DNA of 64,000 nt from Limnobaculum allomyrinae (GTDB taxonomy: Bacteria; Pseudomonadota; Gammaproteobacteria; Enterobacterales; Enterobacteriaceae), in NCBI RefSeq assembly GCF_016649425.1, contig NZ_JADRCR010000008.1:62001-126000 (forward strand). Reading direction: 5' to 3'. Made by a program: the position numbers and the translations under genes. The notes beneath the pieces were generated by a model. It saw only the letters and a program-made list of their open reading frames with translations. It did not search any database and had not been told where the DNA came from. Every line of letters starts with the position of its first letter. The first letter of the stretch is position 1. Shown here piece after piece: positions 50,875 to 60,101 of the stretch.

Positions 50875-52044
50875 ATGACTGAACTATCAATGCAGGAAGA
50901 TATGGCTCAGCAAGGACGTCGTCATTCGTCAGTGGTTTGGCTGACGCTACTGGGTGGAATTCTGCTTTTTATCTGGGCAAGTTTTGCGTCATTAGATGAA
51001 GTCACCGTCGGAACAGGGAAAGTCACGCCTTCAACACGAGCTCAGGTAATTGAGAGCCTGGATGGCGGTATCGTTTCTGCCATGCCAGTACATGAAGGTG
51101 ATATCGTTAATAAGGGACAAGTGCTGGCGCAGCTCGACCCTAAACGCTTTCAGTCTAACTATGGTGAAGCAGCATCAAGAGTGAGAACTCTGAGAGCCTC
51201 GGCGGAGCGTTTGCGTTCCGAACTGACTGGGGCACCGTTGGAATTCAGTGCCGATACCCTGGAAGAGCCGGAGTTGGTGGCACGTGAACGTCAGCTGTAT
51301 GAGTCAAGACGGCGCAACCTGGATGAAACGGTTTCTAACTTGCAGCGTTCGTACAATCTGGTTAATTCTGAACTGAAAATGACCCAACCGCTAATAGAAA
51401 AAGGAGCTGCCAGTCGGGTGGAGGTCATTCGCTTGCAGCGTCAGGCTACGGAGCTACAGGGTAAAATCGATGAAGCGCGTAACCAGTATGCGGTACGCGC
51501 GCGTGAAGAACAGGTAAAAAACAATGCCGAGCTGGATGCCCAGATGGAAGTGATGGCGGGTAAAGCCGACCAACTGGATCGGGCCACGCTCTATTCCCCG
51601 GTACATGGGGTGGTGAAAGATATTCAGGTAACGACTGTCGGTGGCGTTTTACCTCCGGGCGGTAAGTTAATGGAGATTGTACCGCTGGAAGACCATCTGT
51701 TGATTGAAACGCGTATTAATCCACGTGATATCGCTTATATTCGACCCGAACTTCCTGCAACGGTTAAATTGACCGCTTATGACTCCTCTATTTATGGCAA
51801 TCTGGATGGTACCGTGGTAGTGGTTTCACCGGATACCTTACAGGACGAGGTGCGACGCGATCAGTACTATTATCGGGTTTATGTGCGAACTAAAAATGCA
51901 GAGTTGCATAATAAGAACGGTAAACGTTTTCCGATTATGCCGGGAATGGTAGCTAACGTAGAGATTAAAACCGGACAGAAGACGGTGCTGGAGTATTTAA
52001 TTAAGCCGTTAAATAAGGTGCAGGAGGCGTTGCGGGAGCGTTAA
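50875..52044 (+). CDS. HlyD-family membrane fusion protein of the adhesin exporter
   Basis: A 389-residue periplasmic adaptor (LapC/BapD role) linking the ABC transporter to the TolC-like channel. One N-terminal membrane helix (about 20-40), lipoyl half-motifs (VTPSTRAQVIESLDGGIVSAMPVHEGDIVNKGQVLAQLDP), a coiled-coil hairpin (about 90-230) and a C-terminal beta region (LYSPVHGVVKDIQVTTVGGV). ATG 50875 follows TGAGGA; the frame opens earlier inside the ABC gene. A damaged partial duplicate of its 3' end occurs at 53124-53308. Confidence 0.9.
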   Translation: MTELSMQEDMAQQGRRHSSVVWLTLLGGILLFIWASFASLDEVTVGTGKVTPSTRAQVIESLDGGIVSAMPVHEGDIVNKGQVLAQLDPKRFQSNYGEAASRVRTLRASAERLRSELTGAPLEFSADTLEEPELVARERQLYESRRRNLDETVSNLQRSYNLVNSELKMTQPLIEKGAASRVEVIRLQRQATELQGKIDEARNQYAVRAREEQVKNNAELDAQMEVMAGKADQLDRATLYSPVHGVVKDIQVTTVGGVLPPGGKLMEIVPLEDHLLIETRINPRDIAYIRPELPATVKLTAYDSSIYGNLDGTVVVVSPDTLQDEVRRDQYYYRVYVRTKNAELHNKNGKRFPIMPGMVANVEIKTGQKTVLEYLIKPLNKVQEALRER

Positions 52045-52132
52045 TGATATCCCGACAATGCATTAAGGCCGGGAACGGGGGCTATACCCATTCCCGATCA
52101 CAATGTCTGGTTATCAGTAAAGATAGCTATAT

Positions 52133-53029
52133 CTAAATGTGTAACCAGCCATTAACTAGCGTGCAAATCTGTCCACCAATCCATGGCTCATCATGAATAA
52201 AACGCACGCTAACCAAACCTTTTCGATGTAGTTGGGTACCTTGTTGAACCTGATACCCCAGTGACGTCGATCCGCCGTCGGGAAAGTTATTGGCCTTCAG
52301 CAAACGGGCTAAGCACGCATTAGCGCTGCCGGTTACCGGATCCTCAACCAATTTATCTAATTCAACCAGAAACGCTCGCATTTCATAATCAGCTGGAACA
52401 CCAGATGAATAGGCACCATAAACCACCACACCATCAACATGGCAAGCAACTTGCAGCTTTTTAATCATGGCTTGATCTGGCGTCATTGTCAGGCAGGCTT
52501 GAGCGTTTGGCATACGTACCATAAGCCAACGAATGCCCATGTCGGCAATCACCGGTATGGTATTTGTTTCAATAACTGCAGGTTGAAAATGGGTTATTAA
52601 CAGTTCCCTTTCCTCAACAGTCAATGTTTGAAACGTTACCGCAGGGGCGGCAAACGCTAGTGTTCTTTCAGGTAAGATATTAACAGCAACCAGACCAACG
52701 CCACATTCTTGCATAACAATCCCCGGCTGTTTGGTCACCAACCCGGACTCCAATAATGCATGGGCCGTACCCAATGTAGGATGTCCGGCAAAGGGCAACT
52801 CTTTTTCAGGGGTAAAAATGCGCACCAGATAATCTGCAGCTGGATTAGTTGGTTTGAAAACAAATGTCGTTTCCGAAAGATTAGTCCAGCGAGCGAGTGA
52901 AAGCATCTGCATTTCAGTTAACCCCTCCGCCTCCAGGATCACCGCCAAGGGATTGCCCTGCAATGGCGAGGTGGTAAATACATCTACCTGCTTGTAGGCG
53001 CGTGGCGTCACATTATCTCTTCTTAGCAT
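52133..53029 (-). CDS. PhzF-family isomerase/epimerase-like protein
   Basis: The 298-residue protein has the two-lobed PhzF fold signature: YKQVDVFTTSPLQGNPLAVI at the N terminus, LSETTFVF with the family's catalytic Glu, TPEKELPFAGHPTLGTAHALL (about 74-94) and EDPVTGSANACLARLL. It resembles E. coli YddE, a family member without known substrate. It is a single gene on the minus strand, lying between the intact exporter adaptor gene and a damaged copy of that gene's 3' end. Confidence 0.85.
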   Translation of the reverse strand: MLRRDNVTPRAYKQVDVFTTSPLQGNPLAVILEAEGLTEMQMLSLARWTNLSETTFVFKPTNPAADYLVRIFTPEKELPFAGHPTLGTAHALLESGLVTKQPGIVMQECGVGLVAVNILPERTLAFAAPAVTFQTLTVEERELLITHFQPAVIETNTIPVIADMGIRWLMVRMPNAQACLTMTPDQAMIKKLQVACHVDGVVVYGAYSSGVPADYEMRAFLVELDKLVEDPVTGSANACLARLLKANNFPDGGSTSLGYQVQQGTQLHRKGLVSVRFIHDEPWIGGQICTLVNGWLHI

Positions 53030-53123
53030 TTTCCATAATCCACTATATACCAGGCTTGATGATAGCTCTGTTAAATGACCTACATCAACTTATCAATTCC
53101 TCCCCTATTTAGCGTGGTTTATG

Positions 53124-53308
53124 AATCCACGTGATATCGCTTATATTCGGCCCGAACCTCCTGCAATGATTAAACCGATCGCTTACGACTCCTCTATTTA
53201 CGGCAATCTGGATGGAACAGTAGTGGTGGTTTCACCGGACAGGAGACGGTGCCGGAGTATTTAATTAAGCCGTTAAATAAGGTGCAGGAAGCGTTGCGGG
53301 AGCGTTAA
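53124..53308 (+). pseudogene. partial duplicate of the HlyD-type gene 3' end
   Basis: From AATCCACGTGATATCGC to GGAGCGTTAATGAT the sequence repeats 51718-52050 of the adaptor gene with scattered substitutions. A 142-base segment (equivalent to 51834-51975) is missing between two ACCGGA motifs, the direct repeat at which deletion probably occurred. 142 is not a multiple of three, so the fragment is also frameshifted. The intact gene lies 1.1 kb upstream and phzF lies between. Confidence 0.9.
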
Positions 53309-53360
53309 TGATTTTCCGACAAATCCTTGATCCTTTTAGCCAATCGTCTAATATGTAACT

Positions 53361-53447
53361 TCGACTCGGGGTGCCCTGTGCAACACGTACAGCGGCTGAG
53401 ATATCACCCGTATTACCTGATCTGGATTATGCCAGCGTAGGGAAGTC
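53361..53447 (+). promoter_or_regulatory. TPP riboswitch (THI element)
   Basis: The conserved blocks are present in order: ACTCGGGGTGCCC, GCTGAGAT, CACCCGTATTACCTGATCTG, GGATTATGCCAGCGTAGGGA and AGTCACGG. They match the E. coli thiM riboswitch. It lies about 50 bases before the thiM start (ribosome site GGGAG at 53486-53490). Binding of thiamine pyrophosphate should block thiM-thiD expression, probably at translation as in E. coli. Confidence 0.95.
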
Positions 53448-53494
53448 ACGGTATCCCACCGGTACTGCCTTCTTTAACGCCGGTTGGGAGTTTT

Positions 53495-54310
53495 ATGAAT
53501 TCATCTCACAACCTTCAACCCTTTCCCGGTTCCGCTGCGGCCCACTGGCTGACGCAACTGCGAACCACTTCCCCTTTAGTTCATTGCCTGACAAATCAGG
53601 TGGTACAAAATTTTACCGCCAATGTGCTGCTGGCGTTAGGATCCTCACCGGCAATGGTGGTGGCTCGACAGGAGGCCGGTGATTTTAGCGCCATTGCCAG
53701 CGGGCTTTTGGTCAATGTGGGTACCCTGAATGAAACCCAGGCTGAAGCCATGTTGCTGGCGGTGGAATCAGCTAATCGCGCGAATGTTCCCTGGGTTTTG
53801 GATCCGGTAGCGGTAGGCGGGTTGAGCTATCGTACCGATTTCGCCCATCAATTATTGGCCATGAAACCTGCGGCTATTCGCGGTAATGCTTCCGAAATTA
53901 TGGCGCTGGCGGGTTTGAGTTCAGCAGGACGCGGTGTTGACAGCACCGACGATTCTCTGGCCGCATTACCGGCTGCGATTGAGTTAGCCAACAACACAGG
54001 TGCCATTGTTGCGGTGACCGGCGCTATTGACTATGTAACCGATGGACAAACTGGCTACGCCTTACCTTTTGGCGATCCGTTAATGACCAGAGTGGTGGGA
54101 ACGGGCTGCGCGTTGTCAGCGGTGGTGGCTGCATTTTTATCACTGGATAAAGAGAAGACTCTTGAGCTGGTTGCCAGCGCCTGCATGGTGATGGCTTTTT
54201 GCGGTGGTGTTGCCGCCCATGAATCTGCCGGGTCGGGGAGCTTTGTTCCCCGTTTCCTCGACCTGCTTTATCAACTGCAACCAGAACATCTGATGGGTAA
54301 AACACTATGA
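53495..54310 (+). CDS. thiM: hydroxyethylthiazole kinase ThiM
   Basis: Phosphorylates the thiazole moiety for thiamine salvage. The 271-residue ribokinase-like enzyme shows [23 protein letters not shown] (about 29-51), [20 protein letters not shown] and [15 protein letters not shown] with the catalytic Cys region. It lies under a TPP riboswitch and overlaps thiD by four bases (ATGA). thiE is not adjacent. Confidence 0.95.
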   Translation: MNSSHNLQPFPGSAAAHWLTQLRTTSPLVHCLTNQVVQNFTANVLLALGSSPAMVVARQEAGDFSAIASGLLVNVGTLNETQAEAMLLAVESANRANVPWVLDPVAVGGLSYRTDFAHQLLAMKPAAIRGNASEIMALAGLSSAGRGVDSTDDSLAALPAAIELANNTGAIVAVTGAIDYVTDGQTGYALPFGDPLMTRVVGTGCALSAVVAAFLSLDKEKTLELVASACMVMAFCGGVAAHESAGSGSFVPRFLDLLYQLQPEHLMGKTL

Positions 54311-55104
54311 GAATTAATGCATTAACTATTGCTGGCACCGACCCAAGCGGTGGTGCAGGTATTCAGGCTGACTTAAAAACCTTCTCTGCGTTGGAAGCTT
54401 ATGGCACCAGCGTGATGACTGCGTTGGTTGCGCAAAATACGCTGGGCGTACAGTCGGTTTATCGCATTGAGCCTGATTTTGTGGCTGCCCAGCTTCGTTC
54501 GGTGCTGGACGATGTGCGTATCGATACCGCCAAAATTGGTATGCTGGCCGAGTCAGATATTGTGCAGGTGGTGGCTGAATCACTAAAGCGTTATCCCATT
54601 CCTTATGTGGTGCTGGATACGGTGATGGTAGCAAAAAGTGGCGATCCGTTACTGGCTCCGGATGCGGTAGAGGCGATTCGTCGTCAATTGCTACCGATTG
54701 TTTCTTTGATTACACCTAATCTGCCGGAAGCAGCCGCTCTGCTTGATTGCTCCGTTGCCACCAGTGAAGCTGAAATGCTGGAACAGGGGAAAGCGCTGTT
54801 AGGAATGGGCTGCCCGGCGGTATTAATGAAAGGGGGGCATTTAAGTGAAGCGGAAAGCCCCGACTGGTTGATTACCCCACAGCAAACGCTGCGCTTTAGT
54901 GCCCAAAGGATTGCCACTAAACATACTCATGGAACCGGATGTACGCTTTCTGCCGCGCTGGCGGCGTTGCGCCCTCGCTGTGATAGCTGGGAACAGACGG
55001 TACAGTTGGCTAAAGATTATTTACAGCAGGCATTGATAATGGCAGACAGTCTGGAAGTGGGGCACGGCATCGGCCCGGTACACCATTTTCATCGCTGGTG
55101 GTGA
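54307..55104 (+). CDS. thiD: hydroxymethylpyrimidine (phosphate) kinase ThiD
   Basis: Phosphorylates hydroxymethylpyrimidine twice for thiamine synthesis. The 265-residue enzyme shows [20 protein letters not shown] (about 7-26), [28 protein letters not shown] and [15 protein letters not shown]. It is translationally coupled to thiM and shares its TPP riboswitch. In E. coli the same thiM-thiD pair exists. Confidence 0.95.
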   Translation: MRINALTIAGTDPSGGAGIQADLKTFSALEAYGTSVMTALVAQNTLGVQSVYRIEPDFVAAQLRSVLDDVRIDTAKIGMLAESDIVQVVAESLKRYPIPYVVLDTVMVAKSGDPLLAPDAVEAIRRQLLPIVSLITPNLPEAAALLDCSVATSEAEMLEQGKALLGMGCPAVLMKGGHLSEAESPDWLITPQQTLRFSAQRIATKHTHGTGCTLSAALAALRPRCDSWEQTVQLAKDYLQQALIMADSLEVGHGIGPVHHFHRWW

Positions 55105-55159
55105 ACATAAACCTGCTGGTAATTAACTGGTACGTCAGATTACTGACAAAGTAAGATGA

Positions 55160-55372
55160 TTTAGTTTGATGTCTCAACATAGTTAATTGTTGGGAGAGAC
55201 CGCCGTTGGGATCGACAGTGCTTGAGCTAACCCTCAGGGTGAAACACCATAAGGTGTTTCACCCTGAGGGCCAGGCCCGACGCGCTTTATGGCTAAGTAC
55301 AGATGGTTTTCGGGTCGAGCACGAAACCAATATACGTACTTTAGGTTTTACGACCGGAATGTCCATTGACGC
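55160..55372 (+). repeat. dispersed intergenic repeat, copy E
   Basis: Carries TTAATTGTTGGGAGAG, CGCCGTTGGGATCGAC, GGGTGAAACACCATAAGG, GGGCCAGGCCCGACGCG, GGCTAAGTACAGATGGT and a 3' stem GGTCG with CGACC before GGAATGTCCATTGACGC. Its central hairpin is a perfect 18-bp stem: arms 55231-55248 and 55253-55270 with an ATAA loop. It lies between convergent thiD and epd. Confidence 0.85.
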
Positions 55373-55415
55373 TTATTTATTAGGTTTTCCCGCCAGATAA
55401 TAAATGCAGTGAATA

Positions 55416-56477
55416 CTACAAGCTTTGCTCCGTAATTTTTCCGACAGAGCTTTCTTGCGATACCTGCTCACTGGCAACCATCGCCAACGTGGTATCCAGC
55501 ATACGGTTGGCAAAACCCCATTCGTTATCACACCATACCAACATTTTTACCAGATGCTGACCGCTGACCCGGGTTTGTGTGCCATCAACAATGGCACTGT
55601 GCGGATCATGGTTAAAATCGGTAGAAACCAGCGGTAACTCGGTATAATCCACAATGCCCTGAAAGTTGCTATTAGCCGCATGTTCCAACAGCTGATTTAT
55701 ATCCTGCACGCTCACCGGGACTTCCAGCGTAACGCTCAGATCGATAGCCGTTACGTTAATAGTGGGTACACGCACCGAAATCGCTTCAAATCGATCGCAA
55801 AACTTAGGGAAGATACGGGTAATCCCCGCCGCCAGTTTGGTGTCGACCGGAATGATTGACTGATTTGCCGCTCGGGTACGGCGTAAGTCTTTGTGGTAAG
55901 CGTCAATCACTGGCTGATCGTTCATCGCGGCGTGAATAGTGGTGACCGTGCCTGAGCGAATTTCAAAGGCATCATCCAGCAGTTTGATTACCGGAATAAT
56001 GCAGTTAGTGGTACAAGAGGCATTGGAAACGATACGATCCCCGGCCTTTAATTCATGGTGGTTTACACCATAAACGATGGTTGCATCTAAGTCATTTCCC
56101 CCAGGGTGGGAGAATAGAACCTTTTTAGCACCGGCAGCGATATGCGCTTCTCCATCGGCCCGACTACCGTAAACACCACTGCAATCCAGCACAATATCGA
56201 CGTTTAATGATTTCCACGGCAGGTTGGCAATCTCTTTTTGATGGAATAACTGTATTGCATCATCATCTACCCATAGCATTCTTCCTTCCTGACGAATGCG
56301 GCGGGCAAAACGCCCGTGGGTTGAATCGTATTTTAATAAGTGTGCCATACCATTAGGGTCAGCCAGTTCATTAATTGCTACCACACTGATTTTTTTGTGA
56401 TGTTCTGACTCGTACAAAGCGCGTAAAACGCTGCGACCAATACGGCCAAAGCCATTAATAGCTACTCGGATGGTCAT
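55416..56477 (-). CDS. epd: D-erythrose-4-phosphate dehydrogenase Epd
   Basis: Oxidises erythrose 4-phosphate to 4-phosphoerythronate for pyridoxal phosphate synthesis. The 353-residue GAPDH-like enzyme has the NAD-binding [20 protein letters not shown], active-site [10 protein letters not shown] (Cys155) and the Epd-type [20 protein letters not shown]. The sequence follows E. coli Epd rather than GapA. In E. coli epd leads the epd-pgk-fbaA cluster; here no pgk follows, only a repeat copy and the convergent thiD. Confidence 0.92.
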   Translation of the reverse strand: MTIRVAINGFGRIGRSVLRALYESEHHKKISVVAINELADPNGMAHLLKYDSTHGRFARRIRQEGRMLWVDDDAIQLFHQKEIANLPWKSLNVDIVLDCSGVYGSRADGEAHIAAGAKKVLFSHPGGNDLDATIVYGVNHHELKAGDRIVSNASCTTNCIIPVIKLLDDAFEIRSGTVTTIHAAMNDQPVIDAYHKDLRRTRAANQSIIPVDTKLAAGITRIFPKFCDRFEAISVRVPTINVTAIDLSVTLEVPVSVQDINQLLEHAANSNFQGIVDYTELPLVSTDFNHDPHSAIVDGTQTRVSGQHLVKMLVWCDNEWGFANRMLDTTLAMVASEQVSQESSVGKITEQSL

Positions 56478-56725
56478 GTTATACCTTTATTATTCGTTAT
56501 CATGCCGGCTGGTTAGCATAATGTAATGCAAGAAAATGTGAGTGTTGTGAGATCACAATATCAATAGTCAGGCCGAAGATAATCCCATTGATTATATCGG
56601 ATGATGATCAACAAGATGGCAGACTTCAGGTATCCGTGTAAAGCGCGCTAATATCATCCTTGTATAATTCTATAAATTATAATTAACTATGGTAATTATG
56701 CCGTGGCAATAATGTCGGAGCTTTT

Positions 56726-56962
56726 ATGATTAGACTATCGTTAATTTCTTGTATTGCCTTGTTTTTACTGGGATGCACTTCAGAGTCTTATACCGAGCCC
56801 TGTCCACGAGGTTCCGGCTGTGTGGTTAACGATCGGGAACGACCAATTTATGACTATGACCCGGGTTCCGATAGCATGAAGCGGGATCGCCGTATGGAAC
56901 GGATTCGGGATCAAGGCGCAGCGGATAAATCTACCGATCAGGGCACCATATTTGGCTGGTAA
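56726..56962 (+). CDS. small hypothetical lipoprotein
   Basis: A 78-residue protein with a lipoprotein signal (SCIALFLLGC, acylated Cys17). The mature part is short, polar and highly charged (YDPGSDSMKRDRRMERIRDQ), with two further cysteines (EPCPRGSGC) that may pair. No family is recognised. It has its own upstream spacer and faces the beta-propeller gene. Confidence 0.65.
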   Translation: MIRLSLISCIALFLLGCTSESYTEPCPRGSGCVVNDRERPIYDYDPGSDSMKRDRRMERIRDQGAADKSTDQGTIFGW

Positions 56963-56980
56963 TCGGTATTCAGGATTAAA

Positions 56981-57880
56981 TTACTGGCAGCAGTCCGGTG
57001 TCAGAATGGTGTAATAAATACCGCTTTGATCAAAGGCTATAACCCGATTTCCGCGCATGTTATAAACACATTGCTTCAGCGATTTGCCATCAGAATCGGT
57101 AAATGCCAGTTTTCCGGTCTTCTTCAGCGAGGAAGCATTGAATTTAAATACGTGAAAATTATCATTGTTCCCATAGCCTCCACCCATGATTAAGTAGGGG
57201 TGACTTAGTGCAAAGTTATGGCTGCCCTGAACAGGAATACGATAAGAAGTGGCTTGCAGTTTGTTTAAATGAACTAACTGGAAATCAGAATAGTAGTAAA
57301 ACCAAAATGAGTGCTCACTTTCAGCATTCACGGCATAGCAGTCATCAATATCAAACTGCTCGGCCTGCCAGAGAATATTGCCTTCCGCATCAAATTTTAC
57401 CAAACCATATTGTCCGAGAGGTTGCCCCCAGCCGTAATTGCCGAATACTCCCTCATCGAAATAGCTAACCCAGATAGCGCTGTCTGCAGTGACATTAACA
57501 TCTTCAATACCATCACCCAGGGTGAAACGACGCACTCGTTGTCCATCCAGATTGTAAACTTCAGCATTCTTTTCCGGATCGCCATGATTGTAGTGGCAGC
57601 GAGCACCCACCAACAAAATATGCTGATCATCCAGTATTTGCAGGTAGTGAAAGTTGGTTTTTGATTCAATAGAAGGAACGGATAATATCAGTTCACCATG
57701 TTGATAGATTGAGACAAACCAGTTTCGCTTATCGGTTTGACTGGGAACAAACTGGCCGTTAATGCGTTCCGGAATGGATTCTGCTTCCAATACCATCAGA
57801 CGATCGGCGGTGCTCCACGAGCAGGCAACCAGCTCACCGCGGGATTGATGTTGAATAGGGGTAAGGGCAACTTTAATCAT
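56981..57880 (-). CDS. hypothetical beta-propeller-like protein
   Basis: A 299-residue protein with no signal peptide or membrane segment. It has recurring beta-strand units such as HYLQILDDQHILLVGARC, EVYNLDGQRVRRFTLGDGIED, GLVKFDAEGNILWQAEQFD and SHPYLIMGGGYGN, as in six- or seven-bladed propellers. It is rich in Tyr, Trp, His and Asn and ends in CCQ. The function is unknown. It follows a TetR gene by 23 bases on the same strand, so the two form an operon and the propeller gene is probably under that repressor. Confidence 0.7.
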   Translation of the reverse strand: MIKVALTPIQHQSRGELVACSWSTADRLMVLEAESIPERINGQFVPSQTDKRNWFVSIYQHGELILSVPSIESKTNFHYLQILDDQHILLVGARCHYNHGDPEKNAEVYNLDGQRVRRFTLGDGIEDVNVTADSAIWVSYFDEGVFGNYGWGQPLGQYGLVKFDAEGNILWQAEQFDIDDCYAVNAESEHSFWFYYYSDFQLVHLNKLQATSYRIPVQGSHNFALSHPYLIMGGGYGNNDNFHVFKFNASSLKKTGKLAFTDSDGKSLKQCVYNMRGNRVIAFDQSGIYYTILTPDCCQ

Positions 57881-57903
57881 AATTATCTTTCTATCATAAT
57901 GGG

Positions 57904-58506
57904 TTAAACAGGGCGATAACCATTAAGGAAACAGTCTACCGCCGACTGCACATGCTGTTTGATCACCAATTTAGGTGGTACTCTTACCCCAAACAGCGCT
58001 TCGTGCTGAATATAACCTTTCAGTAAACTAAGCAGATGACCGCAGGCGACCGATGGATCGCCATTCTTCAGATGCCCTTGCTCCATATGGGAGAGTAGAA
58101 ACTGCCTTAAATAGTTGGTTATACGGTAGGGGCCCTGATTTAAATAAAAATCAGCCAGTTCCTGATCGTGCTGGGATTCAGTCAGTAAAATACGAAAAGT
58201 GTTCAGTAAGGTGGGGGATAAAATGGTATCCAGATAGTTGGTACCAAACTGAATCAATTGTTGTTCCAGAGTTTTATTGTCGTCATTTTTAAAGTTGAAT
58301 ATCGCTTCAACCTCTTCAATACAGCGGCCAATAACCGCGGTGAGTAAACCCCGTTTGTCACCAAAATAGCTGTAAATAGTCTGTTTGGAACCGCCGCATT
58401 GCTCAATAATCTGATCCAGATTGGTCTGATGGTACCCTTGTTTGAGAAACAGTTGGGTTGCTACCTCAATAATTTTTTGTTGTTTTAGTTTTGTTGATGG
58501 GCGCAT
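57904..58506 (-). CDS. TetR-family transcriptional repressor
   Basis: A 200-residue TetR protein: helix-turn-helix IIEVATQLFLKQGYHQTNLDQI...GGSKQTIYSYFGDKRGLL (about 12-53) and an AefR-type C-terminal domain (SPTLLNTFRILLTESQHDQELADFY). It resembles the 13.4-14.0 kb TetR in domain type but is not a close copy. The beta-propeller gene follows in the same operon. The inducer is unknown. Confidence 0.85.
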   Translation of the reverse strand: MRPSTKLKQQKIIEVATQLFLKQGYHQTNLDQIIEQCGGSKQTIYSYFGDKRGLLTAVIGRCIEEVEAIFNFKNDDNKTLEQQLIQFGTNYLDTILSPTLLNTFRILLTESQHDQELADFYLNQGPYRITNYLRQFLLSHMEQGHLKNGDPSVACGHLLSLLKGYIQHEALFGVRVPPKLVIKQHVQSAVDCFLNGYRPV

Positions 58507-58726
58507 AGTCGAACCTCTCTGATCTCCTGCTATAAGAATACCGTTATTTTTCAGACAGTTTATCTTATTTTATTGGTTAAAGATTAAATCTGTTACGTTG
58601 CGCTGAATATTCTGGCGAATAACATCAGATGCTATTTTTATTTTGGACACATTATAAATAAGAATAGCCAGAAAGGGGATTATCTTAATCAAACAGGGGG
58701 AAAGGAATTGAGAGAGATAAATAATC

Positions 58727-58754
58727 AGGAGAGTATCCAATGGATAACTCTCCT
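58727..58754 (-). terminator. speG terminator
   Basis: AGGAGAGTATCCA (58727-58739) pairs with TGGATAACTCTCCT (58741-58754), a 13-bp stem with one bulge, just past the speG stop on the minus strand. The following sequence is AT-rich but not a pure T run. Confidence 0.55.
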
Positions 58755-58768
58755 TTAGCTGATTAATT

Positions 58769-59296
58769 TTACGGTTTTAATCGGGCTAAATATTGGGGCT
58801 GAAAAATACACATACGAATAGTGTCGCGATATTCTCCATTAATAAAGAATTCGTGCTTAAGAATACCTTCGGTTTCAAACCCTAATTTGGTGTAAATATG
58901 GATGGCTTTTTCATTTTCTCTGTCAACAATTAAATAGAGCTTATACAGGTTAAGTACCGAAAAGCCATATTCCATTGCAGACTGCGCTGCGGCACTGGCA
59001 TAACCATGCCCCTGCCATGCCGGATCGATAATGATCTGAAATTCTGCCCGGCGGTGTATATGGTTAATTTCCACCAGTTCAACCAGCCCCACGCGGTTAT
59101 TATCTGCTTCAATAATAAAGCGTCGTTCGCTCTGGTCATGGATATGTTTGTCGTACAGGTCTGACAGCTCAACAAAGGCTTCATAAGGTTCTTCAAACCA
59201 ATAGCGCATGACGCTGGCATTATTATCGAGCTGATGGACGAATCTGAGATCTTCACGTTCAAGCGGACGTAGCTTGACGCTGGGTTTACCCGACAT
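58769..59296 (-). CDS. speG: spermidine N1-acetyltransferase SpeG
   Basis: Acetylates spermidine and spermine with acetyl-CoA to prevent toxicity at high polyamine levels. The 175-residue GNAT enzyme shows [50 protein letters not shown] (acetyl-CoA loop) and [25 protein letters not shown], nearly as in E. coli SpeG. Its C terminus is about ten residues shorter. It complements speE/speD, encoded 47 kb away in the window. Confidence 0.93.
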   Translation of the reverse strand: MSGKPSVKLRPLEREDLRFVHQLDNNASVMRYWFEEPYEAFVELSDLYDKHIHDQSERRFIIEADNNRVGLVELVEINHIHRRAEFQIIIDPAWQGHGYASAAAQSAMEYGFSVLNLYKLYLIVDRENEKAIHIYTKLGFETEGILKHEFFINGEYRDTIRMCIFQPQYLARLKP

Positions 59297-59462
59297 GGGA
59301 ACTCCTGATAGCTATTTGTTTAAACATAATTTGCTGTAGCATGGCTACAACTTATCTAGCTTAGTCAGGTTAATGTGTTGTGGGCAAGTACTATTTCGGG
59401 CTAAGTGCAGGGAGATAGGGCTACGACACCGGTAATGGATATCGTAGCCATAACGCTGTATA

Positions 59463-60101
59463 TCAGGCTTCGGTGTAACCCTGAGGGGGTAAAGGTTGGT
59501 TATCCATCCAGGCTTTGCCATCACGCATTGCCAGTCGGCCATCCATAAACCAACTAACAACCAGCGGATAGATGCGATGCTCTTCTACTTGTACCCGTTT
59601 AATCAACCCGGCTTCGCTATCCTGCGGTAATACTGGTACTGCCGCTTGTAGAATAATCGGGCCGCCATCCAACTCTTCGGTAACAAAATGAATGGTTGCG
59701 CCGTGTTGCTTGTCGCCGTTACTCAGTGCCTGACTGTGAGTGTGCAAACCAGGATATTTAGGCAACAGAGAAGGGTGAATATTCAGCAGCTTACCGGCAT
59801 AGCGATTAACAAATACCGGGCTCAGAATACGCATATAGCCAGCTAAAACAATCAGGTCAGGCTTATAGCGATCGATGGTATCTGCCAGTGCCAGGTCATA
59901 ATCAGTACGGCTGCTAAAATACTTAGGCTCGACGACTTCAGTAATAATGCCGGACTGTTGTGCCCGTACCAGTCCATAAGCCTCAGGAACATTGCTGAAC
60001 ACTGCGCTAATAGTTCCGTCGATTTGCTCACTATCACAGGCATCAATGATAGCCTGAAGATTGGAGCCGCTGCCGGAGATGAGTACAACGATACTTTTCA
60101 T
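59463..60101 (-). CDS. purN: phosphoribosylglycinamide formyltransferase PurN
   Basis: Catalyses the folate-dependent formylation of GAR in purine synthesis. The 212-residue enzyme has VVLISGSGSNLQAIIDAC, LAGYMRILSPVFVNRYAGKLLNIHPSLLPKYPG (catalytic Asn and His) and ATIHFVTEELDGGPII (catalytic Asp about 144). Its ATG overlaps the purM stop by one base (TAATG), so translation is coupled. Confidence 0.95.
   Translation of the reverse strand: MKSIVVLISGSGSNLQAIIDACDSEQIDGTISAVFSNVPEAYGLVRAQQSGIITEVVEPKYFSSRTDYDLALADTIDRYKPDLIVLAGYMRILSPVFVNRYAGKLLNIHPSLLPKYPGLHTHSQALSNGDKQHGATIHFVTEELDGGPIILQAAVPVLPQDSEAGLIKRVQVEEHRIYPLVVSWFMDGRLAMRDGKAWMDNQPLPPQGYTEA

Noticed and set aside
52071-52095. Possible terminator after the HlyD-type gene (GGGAACGGG/CCCATTCCC)
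   Set aside because: The stem has a mismatch and no T run follows; support is too weak for a feature.
59419-59449. Possible purN terminator (GGCTACGA/TCGTAGCC)
   Set aside because: Only 8 bp with a long loop and no T run on the minus strand.
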